Assembly: GCA_018725535.1 (NCBI GenBank)
Contig: QLUS01000004.1
Span: 1-29,757, forward strand
Length of the DNA stretch: 29,757 nucleotides
Direction of reading: 5' to 3'
Source: Bacillota bacterium
GTDB taxonomy: Bacteria > Bacillota > UBA994
Shown here piece after piece: positions 14,334-22,166 of the stretch; position 1 is the stretch's first letter, and each line of letters opens with the position of its first letter. A program made the translations under genes and the position numbers. The notes beneath the pieces are model-generated. The model was not told where the DNA came from and ran no database searches. It was given only the letters and a program-made list of their open reading frames with translations.

Positions 14334-14361
14334 CTTGCCTCTTGCCTCTTGCTTCTTGTAA
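14334..14361. repeat. 7-bp tandem repeat CTTGCCT (three units and a decayed fourth)
   Basis: CTTGCCT, CTTGCCT, CTTGCTT, CTTGTAA end to end, stopping next to the 3' end of the tRNA gene. A T-rich stretch (TTTG with two TTTTTTG) lies just left at 14311-14328. Confidence 0.8.
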
Positions 14362-14362
14362 C

Positions 14363-14439
14363 TGGTGGGCCCACTAGGACTCGAACCTAGGACCAATCGG
14401 TTATGAGCCGACCGCTCTGACCAACTGAGCTATGGGCCC
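14363..14439 (-). tRNA. tRNA with CAT anticodon (tRNA-Met elongator, or tRNA-Ile2)
   Basis: 77 nt on the minus strand including encoded CCA. Acceptor GGGCCCA pairs with TGGGCCC, discriminator A; anticodon loop CTCATAA gives CAT; T arm GGTTCGAGTCC. It is not an initiator: the anticodon stem lacks the three G-C pairs and the first acceptor pair is G-C. Elongator Met and lysidine-modified Ile2 share this anticodon and cannot be separated safely by eye. It lies 8 bp after tRNA-Asn in the same transcript. Confidence 0.93.
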
Positions 14440-14447
14440 GATAAAAA

Positions 14448-14522
<75 letters not shown>

Positions 14523-14529
14523 ACGTTAG

Positions 14530-14556
14530 GAGTGTCGCTGTCGCCAGTCGACACTC
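14530..14556 (-). other. Hairpin in the leader of the tRNA transcript
   Basis: GAGTGTCG (14530-14537) pairs perfectly with CGACACTC (14549-14556), 11-nt loop. It begins at the predicted transcription start and ends 7 nt before tRNA-Asn; possibly a 5' processing structure. Confidence 0.6.
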
Positions 14557-14559
14557 ACG

Positions 14560-14588
14560 ATTATACGAAATCATGGCGTGGTCGTCAA
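14560..14588 (-). promoter_or_regulatory. Strong sigmaA promoter for the tRNA genes
   Basis: Minus strand: TTGACG (14583-14588), 17-nt spacer, TATAAT (14560-14565). It is near consensus, as expected for stable RNA. Confidence 0.88.
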
Positions 14589-14592
14589 CCCA

Positions 14593-14614
14593 TGAATTTG
14601 CCTAAGCAAATTCA
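14593..14614 (-). terminator. Hairpin after rpoD, possible terminator
   Basis: TGAATTTGC, loop CTAA, GCAAATTCA: a 9-bp perfect stem 17 nt after the rpoD stop. No clear T-run follows, so termination is uncertain. Confidence 0.45.
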
Positions 14615-14630
14615 GTTAGTCGCAGTAATT

Positions 14631-15755
14631 TTACTCCAAGAAGTCCTTCAGCCATTTACTGCGGCTTGGATGCCGTAGCTTACGCAAAGCTTTGGCTTCG
14701 ATTTGGCGAATTCGTTCCCTCGTTACTCCAAACTCTTGCCCGACTTCTTCTAATGTGCGGGGGCGGCCATCCTCAAGCCCAAACCGCAGGCGCAAGACTT
14801 TTTGTTCGCGCGTGGTGAGCGTTGAAAGTACCTCGTCTAGCTGCTCACGCAAAAGCGCAAAGGCAGCGGCGTCAGCTGGCGCCAGCGCGTCTTCATCGGG
14901 GATAAAGTCGCCGAGGTGAGAATCCTCTTCTTCGCCAATTGGTGTCTCTAGCGACACAGGCTCTTGCGCAATCTTGTGAATTTCATGCACGCGCTCAACG
15001 GGCACGTTCATCTCCTGCGCGACCTCTTCGGGAGTCGGTTCACGCCCTAGCTCCTGCAAGAGCTGACGCGTAATGCGAATCAACTTGTTAATAGTCTCCA
15101 CCATATGCACGGGAATGCGGATAGTGCGGGCTTGGTCGGCAATCGCGCGAGTAATCGCCTGCCTAATCCACCACGTGGCATAAGTCGAGAATTTGTACCC
15201 TTTACGGTAGTCAAATTTCTCAACTGCCTTCATCAGCCCGAGATTGCCTTCTTGAATTAGGTCAAGGAAGAGCATGCCTCGCCCTACATAGCGCTTGGCA
15301 ATGGAAACAACTAGGCGCAAATTAGCTTCTACAAGACGCCGCTTTGCCTCCTCGCTCCCCTCTTCCATGCGCTTGGCGAGATCCACTTCTTCTTCGGAAG
15401 AGAGCAACTGCACGCGCCCGATCTCCTTAAGGTACATGCGCACGGGGTCGTCGAGCCGCAAACCGTCGGGTATGCCGATTTCCCCAGTTTCCGCCTCTTC
15501 TCCCGGCACTTCCGGCTCGGTGCGCACAGCAATTGCGTCAGGCACACTAGGGTAAACTGTTTCCACGGCGCTGTTGTCCGCCACAAGGTCGATGCCTAGG
15601 GCCGCGAGCCCCTCATAGAACTCGTCTATCTGCTCAGGTTCTAGCTCCACCTCGCCAAGATGTTCGCCAATCTCCTTGTAGGTCAAGACTCCGCGTTTCC
15701 TGCCGCGTTCTATGAGCTCCTTGACCGCTTCAGCCTGAGTCTCTTTCTTGTTCAC
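14631..15755 (-). CDS. rpoD: RNA polymerase primary sigma factor SigA/RpoD
   Basis: 374 residues from a GTG at 15755 that overlaps the dnaG stop as GTGA (4 nt), with AGGGGG upstream. Region 1.2 DPVRMYLKEIGRVQLL; region 2 ANLRLVVSIAKRYVGRGMLFLDLIQEGNLGLMKAVEKFDYRKGYKFSTYATWWIRQAI (core binding, -10 recognition and melting); region 3 IPVHMVETINKLIR; region 4 TLEEVGQEFGVTRERIRQIEAKALRKLRHPSR (-35 recognition). Length and the short, partial region 1.1 are normal for Firmicutes SigA. It directs transcription from the TTGACA/TATAAT promoters seen in this window. The dnaG-rpoD pair is the classical macromolecular synthesis operon. Confidence 0.98.
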   Translation of the reverse strand: MNKKETQAEAVKELIERGRKRGVLTYKEIGEHLGEVELEPEQIDEFYEGLAALGIDLVADNSAVETVYPSVPDAIAVRTEPEVPGEEAETGEIGIPDGLRLDDPVRMYLKEIGRVQLLSSEEEVDLAKRMEEGSEEAKRRLVEANLRLVVSIAKRYVGRGMLFLDLIQEGNLGLMKAVEKFDYRKGYKFSTYATWWIRQAITRAIADQARTIRIPVHMVETINKLIRITRQLLQELGREPTPEEVAQEMNVPVERVHEIHKIAQEPVSLETPIGEEEDSHLGDFIPDEDALAPADAAAFALLREQLDEVLSTLTTREQKVLRLRFGLEDGRPRTLEEVGQEFGVTRERIRQIEAKALRKLRHPSRSKWLKDFLE

Positions 15756-17581
15756 GTCCTGTACCCCCTCAACTGGGAAACTTTCTCTCTCTGTGGGACC
15801 TTTCTGCGCCGCTGCAAATCTGCCAGCTGCGCCGCCAAAGCCCCGCGAGTTTCCCCTTCTGCGTCCGCAAGGGCTTCCTTGACGCGCGCTATTTCCTGCG
15901 TCAAAGTGTGCTCCTCAATCTTCACAAAACACTCATTCGCCACGCCCAATGCGTTCCCCTCTAAATTCTCTGCGGTTAACGCAGCCGCTAATTCGGATTT
16001 TAGTTCCGAGGCAAGCTCGTGCGCTAAGTGCATGGGGTCTTCGCTTGGGCCAATCTCGCGCGCTAGCCACGTGGCTAAGTGGCGATACTTCTCGTCGATA
16101 AAGCCCATGCGTGCCCAAGTGTCGAACACGGACTGCCGCAACTCCTCGTGTTTCGCTAAAATGCCGAGGAGGATGCGCGCAGCCTTAACCCAACCCGGTG
16201 TTGCTGCCTTGGCACCGCCTGGGTCAGCTATATTATGCCGTGTTTTGGAAAGTTTATCCGCAGGCCTGTGCCCGGTAGCTTTTCCTAGCTCCACGAGAAA
16301 GGCCGCTTCCGGCAATTTGTACTGCCTGACGACGTGCTTAACATACGCATCGCGCTCAAGCGCGTTACTCACTCCCGCGAGCACTTTGGCTGCCTCAGCG
16401 CCAAACGCCCCTAGGCTATGCGGAGTGTTCCGATCATGCAGCTTGGAGAGCCTCAGGATGCGGTACAAAGTGGCAGGCAAGGCATCATTGCCGACAGCCG
16501 CGAGAAACTCCTCGCGTCCAAGCTTGCGCAGGAACTCATCCGGGTCTTTGCCCTCTGCTAGGCAAGCGACTCTAACTGCAAGCCCCTTGCCTTCGAGCAC
16601 TTCTATACCGCGAAGCGCCGCATTCTGCCCGGCCGTATCGGCGTCAAAACAGAGACTGATAAGTGGAGTGTAACGCCGCAGGATTTGGGCGTGGTCAGGC
16701 GAAAGCGCCGTCCCCAATGTGGCGACGACATTGTCAATGCCATGTTGCCAAAGCGTTACGGCATCCATATACCCCTCGACGACAATGGCGAATCCGGCCT
16801 GCGAAATAGCTTTGACCGCACGATCAAGCCCATAAAGCTCTCTGCCTTTGGAAAACAAAGGTGTTTCGGGCGAGTTCATGTACTTAGGGCCAGCACTCTC
16901 CTTTGACTCACTCAGCAGTCTGCCCCCAAAAGCAATTACCTGTCCTTGGCGGTTGCGTATGGGGAACATTACGCGCTGGCGAAAGCGGTCATACAGACCC
17001 TTCTCCCCTTGCACGGCTAATCCCATGCGCAGCAGGTCTGCCTCGGCGATACGCTCTGCCCCCCCCCGCTCTAAGAGCGTGTTCCAGCCGGGTAAGCCGT
17101 AACCTAGCTTAAGTGAGATAATTAGTTCTGATGAGAGCCCGCGCTGCCTAAGATAATCCCGCGCTTCACGACCGAGGGAGTCGTTTAGCAATTGACGGTG
17201 AAAAACATCTGCAGCCCAAGCCATGACTTTGAGGTCACGCTCACGCGCCTGCCGCCTAGCAAGCACATCCGGAGCATCGGAATGCAAAGTCGGCAAGGTA
17301 ATACCCGCCCGCTCGGCAAGATTCTCTAGTGCTTCGGGGAAAGACAGCTTGTTGTGCTCCATAAGAAAACTTAGGACGTTTCCTCCCGCCTGACAGCCAA
17401 AGCAATAGTACATCTGTTTCTCTTGATTTACGTTAAAGGACGGAGTTTTCTCGGCGTGAAAGGGACATAGCCCAAAGAAGCTTTTACCCCGCTTCTCGAG
17501 GCGCACGTGTTCCCCCACAACCTGTACTATGTCTACGCTATTGCAGACATTCTCCACACTCTCTCGTCCATACTCCGGCAT
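15752..17581 (-). CDS. dnaG: DNA primase
   Basis: 609 residues, typical length. It makes RNA primers at the replication fork with the DnaB-type helicase. The N-terminal zinc ribbon has C39, H42, C60 and C63 (CPFHAEKTPSFNV...YYCFGCQAGG). The TOPRIM catalytic domain has VVEGYMD (267-273) and the DADTAG acidic motif (313-318); the RNA polymerase domain contains FPIRNRQGQVIAFGGR. The C-terminal ~150 residues, which bind helicase in the family, are less conserved. It is followed directly by rpoD (GTGA overlap) and preceded by the PPDK regulator gene at 26 bp. Confidence 0.98.
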   Translation of the reverse strand: MPEYGRESVENVCNSVDIVQVVGEHVRLEKRGKSFFGLCPFHAEKTPSFNVNQEKQMYYCFGCQAGGNVLSFLMEHNKLSFPEALENLAERAGITLPTLHSDAPDVLARRQARERDLKVMAWAADVFHRQLLNDSLGREARDYLRQRGLSSELIISLKLGYGLPGWNTLLERGGAERIAEADLLRMGLAVQGEKGLYDRFRQRVMFPIRNRQGQVIAFGGRLLSESKESAGPKYMNSPETPLFSKGRELYGLDRAVKAISQAGFAIVVEGYMDAVTLWQHGIDNVVATLGTALSPDHAQILRRYTPLISLCFDADTAGQNAALRGIEVLEGKGLAVRVACLAEGKDPDEFLRKLGREEFLAAVGNDALPATLYRILRLSKLHDRNTPHSLGAFGAEAAKVLAGVSNALERDAYVKHVVRQYKLPEAAFLVELGKATGHRPADKLSKTRHNIADPGGAKAATPGWVKAARILLGILAKHEELRQSVFDTWARMGFIDEKYRHLATWLAREIGPSEDPMHLAHELASELKSELAAALTAENLEGNALGVANECFVKIEEHTLTQEIARVKEALADAEGETRGALAAQLADLQRRRKVPQREKVSQLRGYRT

Positions 17582-17607
17582 CGGCTTCCACCTAACTTTT
17601 CAAAGCG

Positions 17608-18423
17608 CTAGTTCCCCAGTTTGTCCCGGCGGTTGTAGTACTCAATAATTTTTGAGGCCGTCTCCTCGACTGCCCGTTTGGTAACGTCGATGATGCGACA
17701 TCCCGCTGCCCGCATAATCCCTTCCCCGTAGCGCAGCTCCTCGTTAATGCGCTCAAAGCTAGCGTAGCTGGCGTTGCTGGCTAAGCCTAGCGCTTTCAGC
17801 CGCTCTTGGCGAATAGACTGCAGTTCCTCGGCTCTAATCGTCAACCCAAAAATGCGGTCACGCGGTACAAGGTAAATCTCGTCCGGCGGACTGACCTCGG
17901 GAACGAGCGGCACATTGGCTACCCTGTACCCGCGGTGCGCTATGTACATACTGAGCGGAGTCTTAGATGTGCGCGATACCCCAAGCAAGACAATTTCTGC
18001 TTTTAGCAAGCCGCGGGGGTCCTTGCCGTCATCGTACTTGACAGCAAACTCCACGGCCTCCACCTCGCGGAAGTACTCTTCGTCCAGTTGGTAAATAAGG
18101 CCGGGTTGGAGCTTAGGCTGCGACTCACAGATAGTCGAGAAGCCGTCCATCATCGGCCCCAGAATATCTATCGCGGCAATTCCCTCTGCCCGGCAGCGCG
18201 CGTTGACGTAAGCGCGAAATTCCGGCAGCACCAAAGTGTGCACCACCAGCGAGCGTAAGCCCCTCGCTTCCTCTATTACCTCATCTAGCGCCTCACGCGC
18301 GGAGACATATGAAACGCGGCGAAAATCCATGTCGTTGCCGAACTGGCTGGCAGCCGCATGCGCCACCCGATGCGCCGTCTCGCCTAGGGAATCTGACACT
18401 ACGAAAACAACAACCCTACTCAC
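17608..18423 (-). CDS. Pyruvate, phosphate dikinase regulatory protein (kinase/pyrophosphorylase, DUF299)
   Basis: 271 residues from a GTG at 18423 with GAGGAGG 6 nt before it. The family both phosphorylates PPDK or PEP synthase on a Thr using ADP and removes the phosphate with Pi. Conserved stretches: VSDSLGETA (9-17), HTLVLPEFR (62-70), DILGPMMDGF (86-95) and the P-loop GVSRTSKTPLSMYIA (148-162), with ANVPLVPEV after it. B. subtilis YqfL occupies the same place before dnaG. The target kinase (PPDK) is not in the window. Confidence 0.95.
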   Translation of the reverse strand: MSRVVVFVVSDSLGETAHRVAHAAASQFGNDMDFRRVSYVSAREALDEVIEEARGLRSLVVHTLVLPEFRAYVNARCRAEGIAAIDILGPMMDGFSTICESQPKLQPGLIYQLDEEYFREVEAVEFAVKYDDGKDPRGLLKAEIVLLGVSRTSKTPLSMYIAHRGYRVANVPLVPEVSPPDEIYLVPRDRIFGLTIRAEELQSIRQERLKALGLASNASYASFERINEELRYGEGIMRAAGCRIIDVTKRAVEETASKIIEYYNRRDKLGN

Positions 18424-18435
18424 ATTCGTCCTCCT

Positions 18436-19191
18436 CTATCCCCGCGCGGCCGCACGTATAGTGCACAGAAAAGCATGGCTTTCTGGGCGCTTCTCTAGTT
18501 TGGCAAACACTATGCTGTCAAGCACTGCGGCTACTTCCCTTGCGCCGGCCACAGGAGCGCACAAACCTTCCACAGCTCGCCAATCACCACCACTTAGCCT
18601 GTTTAGTAGGTTCATGGCTGGGCCGCTAACCCTGATTTGCGTGCGCGGACCTTCCCTTTGGCTGCACTTCGGACACGGGAACCCGGGCAGGTCTACCACC
18701 AAGTGCTCCCCCGGTAGGCCCGCGCAACGAGGGCAGGCCCCAAGCTCTAGGGCAAACCCGAGCCTTGCCAGCAACCGTAGTTCAAAAAACGCTAACAGCA
18801 GCTCGCGGTGTTCTGTGTGGCTCAGAATGTGCAGGCAGGCGATGATTAGACTTAAGATATCGTCATGGGGCTGTGCATCGACCAACGACATGTCTACTAA
18901 TTCGAGCATGTATAGGGCGTAGGCTAGGCTGTCAAGGTCCTCCCTGAGAGGGCGGAAGCTCTCCAAGGCTTCGGCCTGGCTTAAGGTGGGCAGCTTTCCC
19001 CCGACATAGGCAGTGAATCGGAGGTGCGAGAGAGGTTGCGTAACAGAGGCATAGCGACTCTGGACTTTCCTTGCTCCCTTAGCCACCACCCGTACCTTGC
19101 CGTAACCCTCCGCCAATACTACGACCAGTCTGTCCCATTCGCCAAGATTGCCGGTCCTAAGTATCAGGCCCTCAGCCTTGATTTGCGGCAT
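18436..19191 (-). CDS. recO: DNA repair protein RecO
   Basis: 251 residues from ATG 19191, where family similarity begins (MPQIKAEGLILRTGNLGEWDRLVVVL); this overlaps the deoC end by 20 nt. RecO loads RecA on SSB-coated gaps with RecR. An N-terminal OB fold (EGYGKVRVVAKGARK) is followed by a helical part and a zinc ribbon CPRCAGL...GFPCPKC. A longer in-frame form starting at 19251 would lie deep in deoC and is rejected. The PPDK regulator follows at 12 bp. Confidence 0.95.
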   Translation of the reverse strand: MPQIKAEGLILRTGNLGEWDRLVVVLAEGYGKVRVVAKGARKVQSRYASVTQPLSHLRFTAYVGGKLPTLSQAEALESFRPLREDLDSLAYALYMLELVDMSLVDAQPHDDILSLIIACLHILSHTEHRELLLAFFELRLLARLGFALELGACPRCAGLPGEHLVVDLPGFPCPKCSQREGPRTQIRVSGPAMNLLNRLSGGDWRAVEGLCAPVAGAREVAAVLDSIVFAKLEKRPESHAFLCTIRAAARG

Positions 19192-19855
19192 GCCTAGATT
19201 TACACTCTTCCACAATCGACACGCCTGAGCTAGTCCCGATGCGATTAGCACCTGCGGCTAGCATCGCTAGCGCTAAGTCTAGGTTACGTACACCGCCTGA
19301 GGCCTTCACGCCCAGTTCACTCCCGACCACCCGCCGCATCAACGCAATGTCGGCGGTAGTGGCACCCCCTGGCCCAAACCCTGTCGATGTCTTAACAAAG
19401 CCAGCACCGGCAGCTATTGCCATTTCGCATACGCTTACCTTTTCTTCATCGGTAAGGAGCGCAGCTTCTAGGATGACTTTAACCACTGCCTCACCTGCCG
19501 CTTCTACTACTGCGCGAATATCATCTTCCACCGCCTGTGCCATCCCGGCCTTAAGCCACCCGATATTAATGACCATGTCGATTTCGGTCGCGCCTTGGCG
19601 CACGGCCTCCCGCGTTTCTTCGCACTTGGCATAAGTAGACGCCGCACCGAGCGGGAAACCCACCACGCTGGCTATGCCAATTTCGCCGTGAACCAGCTGT
19701 TTTACCACGGGTACATGGCAGGAGTTGACGCAGACAGCCGCAAAGTTGTACTTAACGGCCTCTTCACAGAGTTTCTCAATGTCCGAAGGCAGAGCGTCTG
19801 CCTTAAGCACGGTATGGTCAATGCATCGTGCCAGTTGCATGTAGTCCACAAGCAT
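19172..19855 (-). CDS. deoC: Deoxyribose-phosphate aldolase
   Basis: 227 residues, a normal length. It cleaves 2-deoxyribose 5-phosphate to glyceraldehyde 3-phosphate and acetaldehyde in deoxynucleoside breakdown. Catalytic residues are visible: Schiff-base lysine K155 in FVKTSTGF, proton-relay D93 in EIDMVINIGWLK and K184 in VKASGGVR; substrate phosphate loop GTSSGVSIV near the C-terminus. An ATG at codon 6 is an alternative start. Together with cytidine deaminase two genes upstream it hints at nucleoside salvage within this operon. deoC is not part of the usual era-recO block, so it looks inserted. Two bp separate it from era. Confidence 0.97.
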   Translation of the reverse strand: MLVDYMQLARCIDHTVLKADALPSDIEKLCEEAVKYNFAAVCVNSCHVPVVKQLVHGEIGIASVVGFPLGAASTYAKCEETREAVRQGATEIDMVINIGWLKAGMAQAVEDDIRAVVEAAGEAVVKVILEAALLTDEEKVSVCEMAIAAGAGFVKTSTGFGPGGATTADIALMRRVVGSELGVKASGGVRNLDLALAMLAAGANRIGTSSGVSIVEECKSRHAANQG

Positions 19856-19857
19856 CC

Positions 19858-20745
19858 CTACCTTTCTCGCTCATAACCCAATCGCTTCAGTTCGTGCTCC
19901 TTTTGGCGCCAGTCCTTGCGCACTTTAACCCACAGCGCAAGGTGAATCTGACTTCCTAAGAGGCTTTCTATGTCTATTCGCGCCGCCGTACCAATAGCCT
20001 TGAGCATAGCCCCAGACTTCCCGATGATTATTCCCTTCTGCGATTCCCTTTCCACATATACGGTAGCCGTCACATGCACAATATCGCCCTGTTCCTTCAT
20101 CCCCTCAACTACGACTGCGGCAGAGTGTGGGATTTCGTCGCGCGTAAGCTCCAAGACTTTTTCGCGAATCATCTCTGCGGCGACAAAACGCTCCGGTTGG
20201 TCGATAATCATGTCCTCGGGGTAATACTGCGGCCCCTCTGGCAATGTAGCGCGCAGGTGTTCCAGCAGTTCCGGCACTCGCTCGCCCGTAGCCGCGGATA
20301 CACTGAACGCTGCCTGAAAGTCGTATATCGCGCGAAATGCGGCAAGCGTGCTTTCGATGACAGCAGGGGTGGCAGTATCAGCTTTGTTTACGATTAAGAC
20401 TGCCTGCGCTTCTTTTGGAAACTTAGTGATAATCTCCTTCTCTATGGCTCCGACGCGCTCCGTTGGCTCCACTACAAACCATATCTGATCTACTTCAGCT
20501 AGTGCAGTAAGCGCGTTGGCCACCAGCTGCTCGCCCAAACGATGGTGCGGCTTGTGGATGCCCGGTGTATCAAGGAATACGGCTTGCAGGTCTTGTTCGG
20601 TGTAAATGCAGCGAATCTTGTTGCGCGTTGTCTGCGGCTTGTCGCTGACAATTAGGATCTTCTCACCTAACACGCAGTTAAGCAGCGTAGATTTACCCAC
20701 GTTTGGGCGTCCGACAACGGCAATGAAGCCCGATTTATGTGGCAC
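19858..20745 (-). CDS. era: GTPase Era
   Basis: 295 residues from a GTG at 20745 with GGGGAGGGG before it. Era binds the 3' end of 16S rRNA and helps mature the 30S subunit. G1 GRPNVGKS (12-19), G3 DTPG (59-62) followed by IHKPHHRLGE, G4 NKAD (120-123), and a C-terminal KH domain with KGIIIGKSGAMLKAIGTAAR. It overlaps the cdd stop by 11 nt. The cdd-era order is standard in Firmicutes. Confidence 0.98.
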   Translation of the reverse strand: MPHKSGFIAVVGRPNVGKSTLLNCVLGEKILIVSDKPQTTRNKIRCIYTEQDLQAVFLDTPGIHKPHHRLGEQLVANALTALAEVDQIWFVVEPTERVGAIEKEIITKFPKEAQAVLIVNKADTATPAVIESTLAAFRAIYDFQAAFSVSAATGERVPELLEHLRATLPEGPQYYPEDMIIDQPERFVAAEMIREKVLELTRDEIPHSAAVVVEGMKEQGDIVHVTATVYVERESQKGIIIGKSGAMLKAIGTAARIDIESLLGSQIHLALWVKVRKDWRQKEHELKRLGYERER

Positions 20746-21133
20746 GCTGCCCCTCCCCTAAGAAGCTTGGCCCAAACGAATCAGGTAAAAGACAGGCGAG
20801 AGTTGTGTCGCGCACAGTGCCGTCACCGGCCACTAAGAGCACGTCCATGTTCTCCCCAAACTCACGCAGTACCTGCCGACAGGCACCGCAAGGCGAGGGC
20901 ACCCCCCTTTCTACAGCTATGGCCACCGCTTCGACGCTCCGCACGCCGTCACTTATCGCCGCTAGGACCGCTGCGCGCTCCGCGCACATCGACAACCCAT
21001 AGGAGGCGTTTTCCACGTTTACGCCGCTGTAGATTTTGCCAGCGGACAATACAGCCGCCCCTACCTTGTACCCGGAGTACGGAGCATAGGCGCGGCTCTG
21101 CACTGCTTTAGCCGCCTCAATTAACTGCTGACG
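20735..21133 (-). CDS. cdd: Cytidine deaminase
   Basis: 132 residues from ATG 21133, with AAGGAGG 6 nt before it; this start overlaps the DUF502 gene by 17 nt. It converts cytidine and deoxycytidine to uridine forms. The zinc-site motifs are C51-A-E53 and PCGAC (82-86), the short tetrameric class. NVENASYGLSMCAERAA and CRQVLREFG are standard family sequence. A longer reading starting at 21211 is rejected because it lacks a ribosome binding site and family similarity there. Confidence 0.97.
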   Translation of the reverse strand, partial: RQQLIEAAKAVQSRAYAPYSGYKVGAAVLSAGKIYSGVNVENASYGLSMCAERAAVLAAISDGVRSVEAVAIAVERGVPSPCGACRQVLREFGENMDVLLVAGDGTVRDTTLACLLPDSFGPSFLGEGQRAT

Positions 21134-21776
21134 CATGTTCTGCCTCCTTCGGCTGTTCTTCTGTTGTTGCAGCAGCACTGGCTGCAGGTCGGTAGACTCC
21201 ACCTGAGACAATCAGCTTCAAGCCGTCGTCTACAGGCATATCTAAGCGTGTAACTTCATTTTTAGGCACAAATACTAGCATGCCGGAGGTGGGGTTTGGC
21301 GTAGTGGGGACAAAGACTGCCAGCAGTTCTCTACGCGTGCGCTCCGGCACCTCACCTTTCATATCACCTGTGAGGAATCCAAGCGCGTACATGCCCTTGC
21401 GCGGATACTCTACCAGCACCACCTGCTGAAAGGCAGAATTACCTTGCGCTAAAAATGCGTCCACAATCTGCTTGGTGGAATTGTATATACCGCGAACAAT
21501 CGGCACACCCAGAAAGAACCTGTCCCAGTAACCCACAGCGCGCCGCCCGATGACGTTTGTCGTAACCATACCGATGACAACTACGGTCACGGCCGTTGCC
21601 ACAAGGCCGCTACCCGGGATTACAGCTAACAGCGGGCCAATGGCCGGCACATAATAAAGGATGCGCGAGAGCAGTCCGTCAAAGAAGCGCGACAGCACTA
21701 CTAGCGCATAGACTGTGACTGCTGCCGGTAAAATGACTATTAGTCCGGCTAGGAAATACGTCTTAAACCTGCGCAA
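21117..21776 (-). CDS. DUF502 family membrane protein
   Basis: 219 residues from a TTG start at 21776 with GAGGAG 8 nt before it. Two membrane segments in the first ~75 residues (FLAGLIVILPAAVTVYALVVL and a second around VATAVTVVVIGMVTTNVIG). The soluble part has the family stretch PIVRGIYNSTKQIVDAFL, VLVEYPRKGMYALGFLTGD and FVPTTPNPTSGMLVFVP. Biochemical function unknown. The C-terminal ~25 residues are Ala/Glu-rich and not conserved. It sits between dgkA (12 bp) and cdd, not a usual member of this block. Confidence 0.92.
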   Translation of the reverse strand: MRRFKTYFLAGLIVILPAAVTVYALVVLSRFFDGLLSRILYYVPAIGPLLAVIPGSGLVATAVTVVVIGMVTTNVIGRRAVGYWDRFFLGVPIVRGIYNSTKQIVDAFLAQGNSAFQQVVLVEYPRKGMYALGFLTGDMKGEVPERTRRELLAVFVPTTPNPTSGMLVFVPKNEVTRLDMPVDDGLKLIVSGGVYRPAASAAATTEEQPKEAEHASAVN

Positions 21777-21788
21777 TTTCTCATCTCC

Positions 21789-22166
21789 TCACCTTACTCC
21801 GAAGACTGCAGCCCATAACTTAGGCCCAAGCACCAAGCAGCCGACCAGCACGGCCACGACCGAGGCCACCAGCACACCACCTGCAGCAAGGTTCTTGGAC
21901 ATGGCAGCTAACTCGTTCTCACGTGGCTCCGCTAGGTCTACGGCTCTTTCGATGGCTGAGTTTAGGAGCTCAAGCCCTACCACTGCCCCCGCCGCCAGCA
22001 ACAAGAGCGCCCACTCCAGTGCATTTAGCCCAAGGGCTAGGCTAACGGCACACAGCAACACCAGCGCTGCAAAGTGTATCCGCATATTACGCTCTTCCCT
22101 AAGCGCGGTCCTTAGTCCAACAGATGCGTCGCGAAAACTATCGCGCAGTGTATGCTGCCGTTTCAC
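21789..22166 (-). CDS. dgkA: Diacylglycerol/undecaprenol kinase family protein
   Basis: 125 residues from a GTG at 22166 that overlaps the ybeY stop as GTGA. The small trimeric membrane kinase family, which in Gram-positives phosphorylates undecaprenol. Conserved parts: SFRDASVGLRTALREERNMRIH, the active-site helix VVGLELLNSAIERAVDL (Glu and Asn of ELLNSAIE bind Mg-ATP), and KNLAAGGVLVASVVAVLVGCLV. Three membrane helices. The gene order ybeY-dgkA-cdd-era is classical. Confidence 0.95.
   Translation of the reverse strand: MKRQHTLRDSFRDASVGLRTALREERNMRIHFAALVLLCAVSLALGLNALEWALLLLAAGAVVGLELLNSAIERAVDLAEPRENELAAMSKNLAAGGVLVASVVAVLVGCLVLGPKLWAAVFGVR

Noticed and set aside
15660..16673. Plus-strand reading frame of 337 codons opposite rpoD and dnaG
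   Set aside because: It is antisense to two essential genes, rich in Ser/Arg/Ala from reverse reading, and shows no domain.
21134..21211. N-terminal extension of cytidine deaminase (26 residues)
   Set aside because: The extension lies in the DUF502 gene and the internal ATG has AAGGAGG at 6 nt.
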